A DNA stretch of 56,941 nucleotides from Ophiocordyceps camponoti-saundersi (nom. inval.) (GCA_003339415.1 PDHQ01000190.1:9031-65971); one strand, 5' to 3'; counted from the first letter of the stretch, positions 14,101 through 26,759 are shown. Program-made: numbers and translations. Notes: generated by a model not told the origin, from the sequence alone.

Positions 14101-17100
14101 CGAGGAGCGGGAGTTAAGTCCTATATTTCGTTAATATAAGTATAAAAAGATAAGGAGATTAACTATACTATATAGGATAATAATAATATACCTAAGATAA
14201 TAAGTATTTATCCCTTAAGGGATAAGGAGAGTAGTTAATAAGTTTATCCCTTAAAAGATAAGAAGAGTAGTTAATAAGTTTATCCCCTAAGGGATAAGAA
14301 AAGTAGTTAATAGGTTTATTTTTTAAGAGATAAGAAAGGTAGTTAATAAGTTAATCTTATAAAAGATAACTAAAAAAAAGTAAGCTAACTATCGTATATA
14401 GCGCTTTAAGTAAACTAAAAAGACGCGTCTTATTTATATTTTAATTTAAGGAGTAAAAGTTAAGTTTTATATTTCGTTAATATAAGTATAAAAAGATAAG
14501 GAGATTAATTATACTATATAAGATAATAATAATATACCTAAGATAATAAGTATTTATCTCCTAGGGGATAAGGAGAGTAGTTAATAAGTTTATCCCTTAG
14601 GGAATAAAAAGAGTAGTTAATAAATTAATCTTATAGAAGATAATTAGAGAGAAGTAAGCTAACTATTATATATAGCGCTTTAAGTAAACTAAAAAGATAT
14701 ATCTTATCTATATCTTAGTCTAAAAAGTAAAAGTTAAGTCTTATATTTTATTAATATAGGTATAAAAAGATAAGGAGATTAACTATATTATATAAAATAA
14801 TAACGATATACCTAAAATAATAGGTATTTATCCCCTAAAGGATAAGAAGAGTAGTTAATAGGTTTATCCTTTAAGGGATAAAAAGAGTAGTTAATAAGTT
14901 TATCTTTTAAGGGATAAGAAAAGTAGTTAATAAGTTTATCTCTTAAGGGATAAGAAAAGTAATTAATAAGTTTATCCCTTAAAGGAAAAGAAAAGTAGTT
15001 AATAAGTTTATCCCTTAAAAGATAAGAAAAGTAATTAATAAGTTTATCCCTTAAAAGATAAGAAAAGTAATTAATAAGTTTATCCCTTAAAAGATAAGAA
15101 AAGTAGTTAATAAGTTTATCCCCTAAAAGATAAAAAAAGTAATTAATAAGTTTATTCCTTAAAAGATAAAAAAAATAATAAATAAGTTTATCTCCTAAAA
15201 GATAAGAAAAGTAATTAATAAGTTTATCTTTTAGGGGATAAGAAAAGTAATTAATAGGTTAGTTTTATAGAAGATAACTAAAAAGAAGTAAGCTAACTAT
15301 TACGTATAGCGCTTTAGGTAGACTAAAAAGATATATCTTATCTATATTTTAGTCCGAGGAGCGGGAGTTAAGTCTTATATTTCGTTAATATAAGTACGAA
15401 AAGATAAGGAGATTAACTATACTATATAAGATAATAACGATATACCTAAGATAATAAGTATTTATCCCCTAAAAGATAAGGAGAGTAGTTAATAAGTTTA
15501 TCTTTTAGGAGATAAGAAAAGTAGTTAATAAGTTTATCTCTTAAGGGATAAGAAAAGTAGTTAATAAGTTTATCCCTTAAAGGATAAAAAGAGTAGTTAA
15601 TAAGTTTAATAGTTAATAAGTTTATCCCCTAAAAGATAAAAAGAGTAGCTAATAGGTTTATCTTTTAAGAAATAAGAAAAGTAGTTAATAGGTTAGTTTT
15701 ATAGAAAATAACTAAAAAGAAATAAGCTAACTATTATATATAGCGCTTCGGGTAAACTAAAAAATATATCTTATCTATATCTTAATCTAAGGAGCGAGAG
15801 TTAAGTCTTATATTTCGTTAATATAAGTGCGAAAAGATAAGGAGATTAACTATATTATATAAGATAATAACGATATACCTAAAACGATAAGTATTTATCC
15901 CTTAGGGGATAAGGAGAGTAGTTAATAAGTTTATCCTTTAAGGGATAAAAAGAGTAGTTAATAAGTTTATCTTCTAAGGGATAAGAAAAGTAATTAATAA
16001 GTTTATCCCTTAGGGGATAAGAAGAGTAATTAATAAGTTTATCTTTTAAGGGATAAGAAAAGTAGTTAATAAGTTTATCCCCTAAGGGATAAGAAAAATA
16101 ATTAATAAGTTTATTTTTTAAGGGATAAAAAAAATAATTAATAAGTTTATCCCTTAGGGGATAAGAAAAGTAATTAATAAGTTTATCCCTTAAAGGATAA
16201 GAAAAGTAGTTAATAAGTTTATCTCTTAGGGGATAAGAAGAGTAGTAAATAAGTTTATCCCCTAAGGGATAAGAAAAGTAATTAATAAGTTTATCCCTTA
16301 AGGGATAAGAAGAGTAGTTAATAAGTTTATTCTTTAGAGGATAAGAAGAGTAGTTAATAGGTTTATCCCTTAAAGGATAAGAAAAGTAGTTAATAAGTTT
16401 ATCTTTTAGGGGATAAGAAAAGTAGTTAATAAGTTTATCTTTTAAGGGATAAGAAAAGTAGTTAATAAGTTTATTCCTTAGGGGATAAGAAGAGTAGTTA
16501 ATAAGTTTATCTCTTAGGGGATAAGAAAAGCAGTTAACGGGTTTATCCCCTAAAAGATAAGAAAAGCTTAAGGGAATAAGAAGAGTAGTTAATAAGTTTA
16601 TCCTTTAGGGGATAAGAAAAGCAGTTAATAAGTTTATCCCTTAGGGGATAAGAAGAGTAGTTAATAAGTTTATCCCCTAAGGGATAAGAAGAGTAGTTAA
16701 TAAGTTTATCTCTTAGGGGATAAGAAAAGTAGTTAATAAGTTTATCCCCTAAAAGATAAGAAGAGCAGTTAATAAGTTTATCCCCTAAGGGATAAGAAGA
16801 GTAGTTAACGGGTTTATCCCTTAGGGGATAAGAAAAGCAGTTAATAAGTTTATCCCCTAGGGGATAAGAAGAGCTTAAGGGAATAAAAAGAGCAGTTAAT
16901 AAGTTTATCCCTTAGGGGATAAGAAGAGTAGTTAATAAGTTTATCCCTTAGGGGATAAGAAGAGTAGTTAATAGGTTTATCCCTTAAGGGATAAGAAGAG
17001 TAGTTAATAAGTTTATCCCCTAAGGGATAAGAAAAGTAATTAATAAGTTTATCTTTTAGGGGATAAGAAAAGTAGTTAATAAGTTTATCCCTTAAGGGAT

Positions 17101-18345
17101 AAGAAAAGTAGTTAACGGGTTTATCTCTTAAGGGATAAGAAGAGCAGTTAACGGGTTTATCTTTTAGGGGATAAGAAAAGTAATTAATAAGTTTATCCCT
17201 TAGGGGATAAGAAAAGTAGTTAATAAGTTTATCCCTTAGGGGATAAGAAAAGCAGTTAATAGGTTTATCCCCTAAAGGATAAAAAAAGTAATTAATAAGT
17301 TTATCCCCTAAAGGATAAGAAGAGTAATTAATAAGTTAATTTTATAAAAGATAACTAAAGAGAAGTAAGCTAACTATTATATATAGCGCTTTAAGTAAAC
17401 TAAAAAGATATATTTTATTTATATTTTAGTTTAAGAAGTAAGAGTTAAGTTTTATATTTCGTTAATATAAGTATAAAAAAATAAGAAAATTAATTATATT
17501 ATATAAGATAATAATAATATACCTAAAATAATAAGTATTTATCCCCTAAAAAATAAAGAGAGTAGTTAATAAGTTTATCTTTTAAGGGATAAAAAGAATA
17601 ATTAATAAGTTTATCCTTTAGAAAATAAGAAAAATAATTAATAAGTTTATCCCTTAAAAAATAAGAAAAGTAATTAATAAGTTTATTTTTTAAGGGATAA
17701 GAAAAGTAATTAATAAGTTTATTTTTTAAGAGATAAGAAAAGTAATTAATAAGTTTATCTTTTAAAGAATAAGAAAAATAGTTAATAGGTTAATTCCGTA
17801 AAAGATAATTAGAGAGAAGTAAGCTAACTATCGCGTATAGCGCTTCGGGTAAACTAAAGAGACGCGTTTTATTTATATCTTAGTCCGAGGAGCGGGAGTT
17901 AAGTCTTATATTTCGTTAATATAAGTATAAAAAGATAAGGAGATTAACTATACCGTATAAAATAACGATAATATACCTAAGATAATAAGTATTTATCCCC
18001 TAAAAGATAAGGAGAGTAGTTAATAAGTTTATCCCTTAAAGGATAAGAAAAGTAGTTAATAAGTTTATCCCTTAGGGGATAAGAAAAATAGTTAATAAGT
18101 TTATCCCTTAGGGGATAAGAAAAGTAGTTAATAAGTTTATCTCTTAGGGGATAAGAAGAGTAGTTAATAAGTTTATTTTTTAAGGGATAAGAAGAGTAGT
18201 TAATAAGTTTATCCCTTAGGGGATAAGAAGAGTAGTTAATAAGTTTATCCCTTAGGGGATAAGAAGAGTAGTTAACGAGTTTATCTTTTAGGGGATAAGA
18301 AGAGTAGTTAATAAGTTTATTTTTTAGGGGATAAAGAGGGCAGTT
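11180..18345. repeat. Large two-component satellite: 36-bp palindromic monomers plus spacer blocks
   Basis: Monomer of about 36 bp (GTAGTTAATAAGTTTATCCC continuing CTTAAGGGATAAGAAAA), whose core TTATCCCTTAAGGGATAA is a perfect 18-bp palindrome. Runs of monomers alternate with a conserved spacer of about 220 bp that begins near AAGTAAGCTAACTAT and GCGTATAGCGCTTCGG, contains ATTTCGTTAATATAAGT, and ends in AATAAGTATTTATCCC, which leads into the next run. Spacer copies, located by the TTTCGTTAATATAAGT core, lie near 11,190, 11,410, 11,755, 12,070, 12,450, 12,830, 13,210, 14,120, 14,465, 14,740, 15,370, 15,805, 17,450 and 17,900. Monomers per interval vary from one or two to about forty (15,895-17,330). 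All copies are RIP-mutated to different degrees. It is not telomeric: TTAGGG occurs only inside the longer monomer. Confidence 0.85.
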
Positions 18346-21300
18346 ATATAAGTTATTATATATAATATAAGAGATAAGAAGAGGTAATAAAATATACTTA
18401 GTTAATAAGATAATTTATATATTATATTATAAAAACTAATTTTCTAGTCCTAAACTTATAGTTTAGATATAAATCTGCCCTTACTATTTATACGCTTAAG
18501 CTACGCGTAAACTATCCTTATATAAGGTAATATAATAAAGCTAGAAATTACTTAAGCTATACTATCTAATATATACTTATCCCTTTTTACTTATTATCCC
18601 CTTAATTAAAATATTTTAGATTTACTTTTAACTATTTTACTTTATTTATAAAAAGCTTTAATTTTAATATTTTTATTTACTTATAAAGCTTTAAATAATT
18701 ACGCTTAAAATAACTAATTTAGTTATATTAATAGTAATATTAGCGCTTAGTAATATTAGAATAAAATTATATAAATATAATATTTATTAAGTTAGTAGAA
18801 AAAGGGGGCGGTAAATTAACTAGCGCGTTAAGAATATTCCTAGAATTAAATACTTTATTAAAACTTTAAAAAAAGCTAGTAAAGGCCGCGTATATTATAA
18901 GCTAGTTCTTATAATTTAAGCGTTCTTATAGCTCCTAATATAGCTTAGATAAAAGTAAAATAATTTTAGTATAGTTAAATTAATATAATAGTTTAACTTT
19001 AAAAAAAGTATATTTTTACTTTATAATATATTTTTTAAAGGGCTCTAATAGCTTTTAATATATCCTAACTAAGGAAAAACTTACTTAACGCTTTTTATAA
19101 CTTTTCTTAAGAAGTTTAAAAATATACGCTAAAAAAGCTTTAAGCTAGTAAGAAAAATTTATAATTATAATAATATATAGAAAGAATATTTACTAAAAGG
19201 TACTAAAATAAGAAAAAATATAGTAAAACTAAAACTTAAGCTTTTTAATTATAGCTCCGTTAATTATAAATTTAGTATATATAATAGCTAATTAAAAATT
19301 TAAGCTAAAATAAGCTAAGAGTAGCTTTAATATAAGTAGAATTTAATAGCGTTTTATACTAAAATCTTACTTTTATATTCGGTTAATAGTAAAAGGAGCT
19401 TTAATTAATATAATAATATTATTAAAGCGATTATAAAAGTAAGCTAAAATAAAGTTATAATTAAAGTTATTAAAGAGAGGAAAAAGAGGGGAGAGAAGCC
19501 CCTTTTCTAAGCTAACTATATACCTTATATAATAACTAAGCGCTATTAGGAAGACCTAAATATATTCGCTATAATCCCCCTTATCTAACTATAATTAATT
19601 ATAAACTAATCTCTTATAAGTAATATATTTACTTTCTTCTTATTAATAAAGTTAGTAAAACTTAATATTTTAAAAAGTAAAAAAAAGCTTATAATTAAAG
19701 TAAAAGTTTTAATATATAAAATATAAAAAATATTTTATAAGCTAATAATAAGAAATTAATAATTAGTATATTATTAAGATTTATAATAAATAAAAGCTAT
19801 AAAAATAAAGCTAAGAATAGCTATAATAAAATAAGTAACTTATTAAAATTTAAAATATAAAATAATTAATTTATTAATAAAGTAAATAATAATTTCCCGC
19901 TTATTAAAATATAGTAAGATATTATTATATATTATTTAAAATAAGCTAAAAATTAAGTTTTAAGTAAAGCTTAAAATTATATATATTATTAAAAGTAACT
20001 ATTAGCTATTAATATTAGCTATAAAGTAAATAAGGTAGCGGATAAATAAGTATAGCTTAAAATATATACGCTATTAGTAATATATTTATATAATAATATA
20101 AATTACTTATAAGTAAGAAAAGGGAATTTACTTAAGCTAATAGCGCTATATAAAAAATTTACTTATAGTAATATAATAATTATAGTTATTATTTACTTAT
20201 ATAATAATAAAAAAAGTAAAATTTATAAATATAAGAAAAAGAAAAAAAGATAAGTTTATATTTTAATTAATATTTATAAAGTAATTATTTAATATTTTAT
20301 AAGTAATATTATTATAAGAGTCCTCCTCTTATAAGAGACTTAATATAAGGGGGATTTATTTTTTTAATTTAAAGTAAGGTTTTTTTTTCTTTATAATATT
20401 TATAAAGTAAATTAAAAAAGCTAGTAAGGGAGAATTAAGCTTATACTTATATAAAAAATAGCTAGTATTATTATAATAAAAATAATAGCTCTTAGCGCGC
20501 TACTTTATAATTTTATTATTATTAGCTTTAATTACTTAATAATAAGTCTTATTATTATAATTATTTTAGCTTTAAAAGGGGGGATTATTATATTTACTAA
20601 AGCGTAGCTAAGTGCTAGTTTAATATATATTAGTTATTAAAATATCTTAAAATAGCTTAAAAGTAAAAAATAAAAATATTTAACTTTTATTTTTAAAGCG
20701 GAATAATTTAATATTTATAATAATAACGCGGATCTTAATAATAATAATAATATACTTAGTTAGGAGAATATTACGCTTTATATAATATTAGTAAAAAGCT
20801 AAAATAAAAGTATAATAAAAGCGTATAATTTTAATCTTATTAGCTTATTTAATATTATTTATTAAAGTAAGCTTAGCTTTAAAGTAAATAAGGAAGTTAA
20901 AGAAAAACTTAAAAGCGCTTTATATAAAGTATTTAAGCTTTATTATAGCTATTTAGCGCTAGTATAAGTTAGTAAATATAATATTAAAATAACTTAAAAA
21001 ATAGTTAAGGTTATACTTATACTTAATACCTTACTTAAAAAATAAAGCTATTTTAGCTTAAATTATAAAAAATAAGTACTAATATAAAAATACTTATTAG
21101 TTATAAATAATATTAATAAAAGCTTAGTTTACTTATAGCTTATAAGATATAAAAAAGCGCTATATTAGAAAAAGGTTTTTATTATTATTAAATAGTAAGC
21201 TAAGAGGTAATAGCTTATAATAAAGTTATAATTACTATTATTTAAAAAGCTATATAAATTAATATTATTAGTATATAAAGCTTTAAAACTTTATAATAAT

Positions 21301-21948
21301 AGCTTATTATTTTAAAAGTTAAGTAATAATAGCTTATTAAATATTAAGTTTATTTATAATTAAAGTTATTTTATTATAAAAGTCCTATACTTTTTAATAT
21401 TTATAAGAAGCTAACTTTATTAATATAAAATAACTTAAAAAGTTTTAAAGTATATATAATATATATACTTAAGGTTATAATTTATATATAGCCCGCGCCT
21501 ATTTTACGCGTAGCGCTAATTAATTATATATATTTATATATACTTTATACTTATTATACTTATAAACTTAACTAAGCACCCCTTATATAACTTAGCTATT
21601 TAAGCGTAGCTTAAATTTTTTATTATTAGTATTTTTCTTCGCACTTTCTCTTTTTTATACTTTTAACTATAGCTATAAATATTACTTTATATAAACTTTT
21701 TAAGTATTATAATAATAACTTTTTTAAATATATAAAGTTAATAAATTACTCTTTTTAAAAGTAACTTTTCTTTTTTATTATATAAACGCTTTCTTATATA
21801 AATAAGCTATATATAATATTTTATAATTTATAATAACTTACGCTATAAGTTAATTTTAATTATATAAGTATTATTAATATTTAATAACACTATATACTTA
21901 TTAAGAAAGCTATATAATATATTATAAAAAAAAACTATAAGTATTAAG
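18346..21948. other. Unassigned AT-rich sequence, left part of the block split by the LTR element
   Basis: Strongly AT-rich with many AGCTTATA and TAATAG words, no open frame of 60 codons, and no recognisable motif. The same texture resumes at 24,887, consistent with the LTR element having inserted into an already decayed AT block. Confidence 0.55.
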
Positions 21949-21953
21949 GTATT
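21949..21953. repeat. Putative 5-bp target-site duplication, left
   Basis: GTATT directly before the left LTR and again directly after the right LTR at 24,882-24,886. Five base pairs is the usual size for LTR retrotransposon integration. RIP and AT-richness make chance possible. Confidence 0.45.
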
Positions 21954-22403
21954 TTAACGGGGATAAAAAGATATACCCCGAGGCAAAGGAAAAAGAAGGA
22001 AGAAAAAGGGGAAAGAGAAGAAAAAGAAGCTATTTCCGTAGAATTCCTAGTAATTCGTAGATTTCATAAAGACTAAAGAGGTAACCTTATAAGGTCGTGC
22101 GCTCACGGCGACTAATTTTATATATTAAAGGGCTTACGGCTACCTTAGTCGTTCTTCCTAGGTAGGGAAAAACGACCCTTCTTATACGTATAAAAACGAC
22201 CCTTCCTAGGACCCGTAGGTCTGATACTAATTGATCAGATCCGTTAGATTAGGCAGGTCGGCTCAAACGACCCTTTTAACGCCTGCCACCCTGACCTACC
22301 TATACGGCCTGCAGGGCCGGACGGATCCGATAGTCCTACTTCCTTGAGACCGTCTTCCCTGCCAGGGCTGTGGTGTCTTAGGGTGCCCGTTGCTCCCGCC
22401 AAA
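21954..22403. repeat. Left LTR
   Basis: Begins TTAACGGGGATAAAAAG and ends GCTCCCGCCAAA. The paired copy at 24,432-24,881 begins TTAATAGGGATAAAAAG and ends GCTCCCGCTAAA. The canonical TG...CA termini are not intact, which RIP would explain. Confidence 0.75.
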
Positions 22404-24431
22404 CTACTCCCCACAGCGTAAGCACGCGTAAGGAAGAAGGAAAGCGTGCTTCGCGAGAAGAAACGCGGGAGCAAGTAAAGAAGAAGAAGGAAGAAAGGAG
22501 GAAGAAGAAGGTAACGGGAAGGTAGCCGCCGTAAAGAGGGCCGAAGAAGAAGAAAACGGTAAGGACTGACGGAAGGAAAAAGAAGAAGGAAGGAAGAAGA
22601 AGAAAGGAAAAAGTAGGAAAAAGCAGGAAAGAAGAAGAAAGAAGAAGAACGCCGCCGTACGCCCCTACCTATCGACCGGAGCAGAAGGAAGCATTTAATC
22701 AGACCCTTCAGAAGGTAGGGTCTTTATCTCGGACGAAAAAGTCGACTCCCCACAGGTCCGAAGGGATTAGGCCGGACGGCCGGGTTAATCAGATCGAGGA
22801 AGCCGAAGGAAACGGGCAGGCAGAAGAAGAAGGAAACGAAGGGAAAGGAGAAGACGACCGAGAGGAAGGAAACGACCGAACCGAAGAAGCAGAAAAAGAC
22901 GAAGAAGCAGAAGAAAACGAAGAAGTAGAAGAAAATAACCGAACCGAAGAAGCAGAAGAGACCGACCGGGCAGAAGGAAACGGCCGGACAGAAGAAGACG
23001 AAGAAGAAGACAGGCACGGCTAGGCAGTATCCCTTCGGTAGCGGCTTATTTCTTCGTTCTCGAGAAGAACGGAGGCGTAGAAATATGCCCTCTCGAAGAG
23101 GACGCCGTAGGAAGGAAGCTAACTACCGCGTCCTAAGCCGTCGTTCTTAAGAAGCAGGTCTCGTATTTCTTTCGGCAGAGCAGAAAAGAGACCGAGAGAG
23201 TGCCTCGTCGTAGCTTCGAAATCGTCGTTTTTCGGTAGCTGCCAGCAAAAGGAAGCGTGCCTCTCTAGCTAATCGATCACGTCTTTTATCTTTAGTCGCC
23301 GGGCTTCGTGCTACCGTAGCCTTCCTAAGGTCCCTACCGAATAGGCTTAATTAAATACTCTAAAGTATCGAAGGAGCCGTTTTTTCGCTACCTGCCACGG
23401 AAGGGCAGCTATAAGAATCTTAATTTTTCCCTATAGACTAGGGGCCACGAAGTACGGTAGCTACTCGAGTCTTTCTTCTGCAAACCTAGCTTTAAAACGG
23501 TCAAGGAAGCATTTAATCCCTTTACCCTAAAAAGGTCGAAGGGGGGGTAAGCTCGAGAGGGAAGAAAAGGAAGAAAACGGAAGAGGAAGACCTGAAATAG
23601 AACGAAGACCCGGAAAAGAAGAAGAAGAGGGGAAAAACAAAGGATCCGGAAAAGCAGGGGCAAAAGGTCCCTACAGCGACGTATCCGTCCGAGGCTGCTA
23701 TAGCCGCTGCTATAGCCGCTGCTATCAAAACGTCGTATCTGCACGAGGCTGCAGTCGTACGTTTCCTTCGGTTAGCTCCGTAGGCGGCTATTTTTCTTAG
23801 TCGCGATTCGTTTTTTCCTGCCGCTATAGCTATCGTGACGGCAGCCCTTATAACGACTATGACGACCCGGTCGAAAAGGGGGTTGCCGAAGACTATAGGA
23901 AGAAGAAAGCGGAAGACTAGAGGAAGAAAAAAGCAGCCGAAAAAAACGGGCCGAGGAAGAAGTCTGCAAAAAGCAGCAGAAAAAGCAGGGGGGCAGTAGT
24001 AAGGCTAGCCTCGTACGAAGCCTTCGCTGCCGGGAAGGAAGAAACGAAAGAAGAAAACGATAAGACCGGCCGATCCGTACGTTCGAGAGCAAAGTCCGTA
24101 GCCGTAACCGAAGAAGAAGAAGAAGAAGAAGAAGAAGAAGCGGGCTGCGCTTGCCGGGTCGAAGAAGAAGTCTTTTTCGGCTACGCTGGCCTGGCTGTCG
24201 TCCCCTCTCTCCCCCCGATTAATTAGTCTAAGGCATTTTAACGGACCTATCGAAGCCGTAGGAATCGTACCGGCTGCCGAGGCTATCGAGAAGGTAGGGA
24301 TTATAAAGAAAAAAAAATAGGTTTCTAGGAGGGTAGTGGCGGCCGAAGGAGGGTAAAACGAAGTATTCTGCGTCTTTAGAAGCCCGAAAAAGCAGGCTTT
24401 TCCAGATCGATCACGCCCTAGGAGACTAGTT
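22404..24431. other. Interior of the LTR element, no protein domains
   Basis: Purine-rich on the plus strand, with GAA/GGAA tracts including a (GAA)n microsatellite at about 24,111-24,140 and a triplicated phrase TATAGCCGCTGC around 23,698-23,725. Minus-strand frames of 70-110 codons here are composition artefacts rich in Phe, Ser, Leu and Arg. No enzyme motif is visible. Confidence 0.6.
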
Positions 24432-24881
24432 TTAATAGGGATAAAAAGATATACCCCGAGGCAAAGGAAAAAGAAGGAAGAAAAAGGGGAAAGAGAAGAA
24501 AAAGAAGCTATTTCTATAAAATTCCTAGTAATTTATAGATTTTATAAAGACTAAAGAGGTGACCCTATAAGGTCGTGCGCTCACGGCGACTAATTTTATA
24601 TATTAAAGGGCTTACGGCTGCCTTAGTCGTTCTTCCTAGGTAGGGAAAAACGACCCTTCTTATACGTACAAAAACGACCCTTCCTAGGACCCGTAGGTCT
24701 GATACTAATTGATCAGATCCGTCAGATCAGGCAGGTCGGCTTAAACGACCCTTTTGACGCCTGCTACCTTGACCTACCTATACGGCCTGCAGGGCCGGAC
24801 GGATCCGATAGTCCTACTTCCTTGAGACCGTCTTCCCTGCCGGGGCTGTGGTGTCTTAGGGTGCCCGTTGCTCCCGCTAAA
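24432..24881. repeat. Right LTR
   Basis: Same length as the left LTR and alignable without gaps. The differences are transitions in both directions (left copy C or G where right has T or A, and the reverse), so each copy was mutated independently after insertion. Confidence 0.75.
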
Positions 24882-24886
24882 GTATT
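24882..24886. repeat. Putative 5-bp target-site duplication, right
   Basis: GTATT immediately after the right LTR, matching 21,949-21,953. Confidence 0.45.
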
Positions 24887-25690
24887 TTATAATATTATAA
24901 TAGCTTTATATTATCTTTATAGCTTTATATTTTATATAGCTTACTTAAGTTAATAAGACTTTTTATATAAAATTCTTTTAATCTTATAATATTACTCTTT
25001 ACTTTATATATTCCTTAACTAATATTTTATATATTTAAATAAGTATTTAAATAGCTACCTTTTTTATATAATAATATAAAAAGTATTATAATAATATACT
25101 CTTTTTTAAGACCCCCCCTTATTATTAGTAATAGATAGCTTATTTAATAATATATTTTACTAAGATTTTACTTATAAAAGTTTTTCTTTTTTTTCTTTTT
25201 TTTTAGCTTAGAATTTTTATTTATAATATTAATATTATTATTTACTTAATATATTTTTAAGCTATAATAATAAGCTTTTAAAATTATAATATTTATTAAT
25301 ATAATTAAAAGCTTTATTAATTAAGACTTTATTATAAAATATATATATTAAAAAAGCTAATAATAGTAAAATTATAATAGCTATTAGCTAATAAATAACT
25401 ATTACTTATAATAGCTTTATAAACTTAAATATCTTTTTTATATTAATAGCGTTTTTTATTAAATAGCTAGCTATTATATTAATAAGTAATAAATTAAATA
25501 AGTATTATTTAGCTAATAATTATATATTTTTATAAGTTATAGCTATTTATATAAGTAACTAGTAATTTATATTATTTTATATAATATATATTAAACTCTA
25601 CTATATAATACTTAAATTTAGATATTTTAGAAAGAAAATTAGACCTATTACTAGTTTAATAAGGTTTATTATCTATCTACGCCCTGAATC
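24887..25690. other. AT-rich sequence, right part of the split block
   Basis: Same composition as 18,346-21,948. It ends abruptly at about 25,690, where normal base composition starts. Nothing else is seen. Confidence 0.6.
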
Positions 25691-25710
25691 TATATAGACC
25701 CCCTGTCTAA

Positions 25711-25726
25711 CCCCCCCCCCCCCCCC
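25711..25726. repeat. Poly-C tract at the compartment boundary
   Basis: A run of 16 C sits a few tens of bases inside the boundary between the AT-rich block and genic DNA. Homopolymer length may be inexact. Confidence 0.7.
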
Positions 25727-26759
25727 GCGCCTAGGTAAGCAATGCCCTTCCCTAGTACCCCTCTATAGTGTTTGCTAAGTGTTAGTAGGTACGTAAAAGA
25801 CCTCGCACTTAAATGAAATAATGACTGACAACGTACAGAGCAGTCATCACGAGAGCATGGGCTATTTTGCCTAGACACGTAAAGAGACTTTCTGGCGAGC
25901 ACTTTAGTACCGCGGCGTCGTCGCTGACCATCGCCCGTATTTAGATCTCAGGCCGGCCTCCGAAGATACCCAGTACCTACTACGTACATGTCTACGTACC
26001 CAGTCGGCCAAGGGCATCTTTGTTGTTGCCGTTTGGCGTTGCATGCGTCATCCATTAATACTCTGTTGGTCGTGCCCGGACGTCCGAGCGAGAATGTAGT
26101 CGTTTCCTAACAGGACGGAGTCGGAAGCAACCGCCGAAGCGATGCATAAAGAACGGCAGTTAGGACAAGGTTGTAAATAGAGATTATGTTAAGAATTGAG
26201 ACAAGCTTCTGGCCCACTCACTCAAAATCGTGTGCCGGCCCAAAGTAGCGACGAAATGCGTCAAGAATGAGGCATCCATTTGGGGGCTGCAGATCGGCGA
26301 CTTCGCTGCTGCCTGGCGCTTTGGTGGTCAGCCGTTGATGGCTGCGGCCTGATTGTTAGGCGCTTTTCGGGGACGATACTTGCCGAATACTTATACGGCC
26401 TAACGTGCCGTTGCTACGACCATGCAGGGATCCGTGCTAGAGCAGTTCGTCGCGGCCGATCCCGCGACCCCGTACTGTCGCCGCCGATGCACTAACAGCG
26501 GTCAGCGGTCTCCGCCGTTGGCAGTACATACATCTAGTGGTGGTCAGCCGGGGGGCATCTGTGCTCTTCTCACGGCGCATCCCTGCATCTCACCGTTGGC
26601 CATGGCCCAAAAGGAACTCCTCCGGCTGTGCTTACTATTATATAGTGCCGCCTGTCTCGAGCCAACGGTCCCCCTCTGACTATTTCCTTCCTCCCCGAGT
26701 CTCACGTCTTAAGCTTCTAGGCGCCAATTGTTTCTCATCTCCAACTTACTCATCCCGCC
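25727..26759. other. Intergenic region upstream of the sugar transporter
   Basis: About 1 kb of normal-composition DNA between the AT-rich block and the first gene. Open frames of 60-85 codons here have no recognisable features. A CCAAT word lies near 26,723. It probably contains the transporter promoter. Confidence 0.5.

Larger units (their letters stand above)
21954..24881. mobile_element. Non-autonomous LTR retrotransposon (2.93 kb)
   Basis: Two 450-bp direct repeats (21,954-22,403 and 24,432-24,881) are separated by exactly 2,478 bp at both ends, so neither has gained or lost a base relative to the other. By eye the copies differ at about 20 positions, all transitions, the signature of RIP. 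The roughly 2-kb interior contains only short frames with low-complexity translations (Phe/Ser/Leu-rich on the minus strand, from GAAGAA purine tracts) and no gag, protease, reverse transcriptase or integrase. It therefore looks like a LARD/TRIM-type element mobilised in trans. No clear primer-binding site or polypurine tract could be assigned. CpA/TpG are still present here, unlike the surroundings, so the insertion is younger than the host block. Confidence 0.75.
1..25690. other. AT-rich, RIP-degraded gene-free compartment
   Basis: Nearly the whole stretch consists of A/T with scattered CpG, GpC and CC/GG steps, while CpA and its complement TpG are almost absent; rare survivors are seen near 3306, 3511, 5559, 5889 and 7401. 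That is the dinucleotide footprint of repeat-induced point mutation, which in Pezizomycotina turns C to T in duplicated DNA, preferring CpA. Both strands are affected equally and stops (TAA/TAG) occur in all frames, so no open frame of 60 codons exists before about 22.2 kb. The less mutated exception is the LTR element at 21,954-24,881. At about 25.7 kb composition changes abruptly to normal genic DNA. By analogy with other RIP-active fungi this is probably heterochromatin (subtelomeric, pericentromeric or an AT isochore); the sequence does not say which. Confidence 0.9.

Noticed and set aside
11260..18345. Possible CRISPR array or telomere repeats
   Set aside because: Repeats are contiguous with no unique spacers of constant size, and the organism is a fungus. 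TTAGGG occurs only inside the 36-bp monomer and not as a tandem hexamer.
22244..24092. Minus-strand frames of 68-111 codons inside the LTR element
   Set aside because: Compositionally extreme (Phe/Ser/Leu/Arg) translations of purine tracts with no reverse transcriptase, integrase or protease motif.
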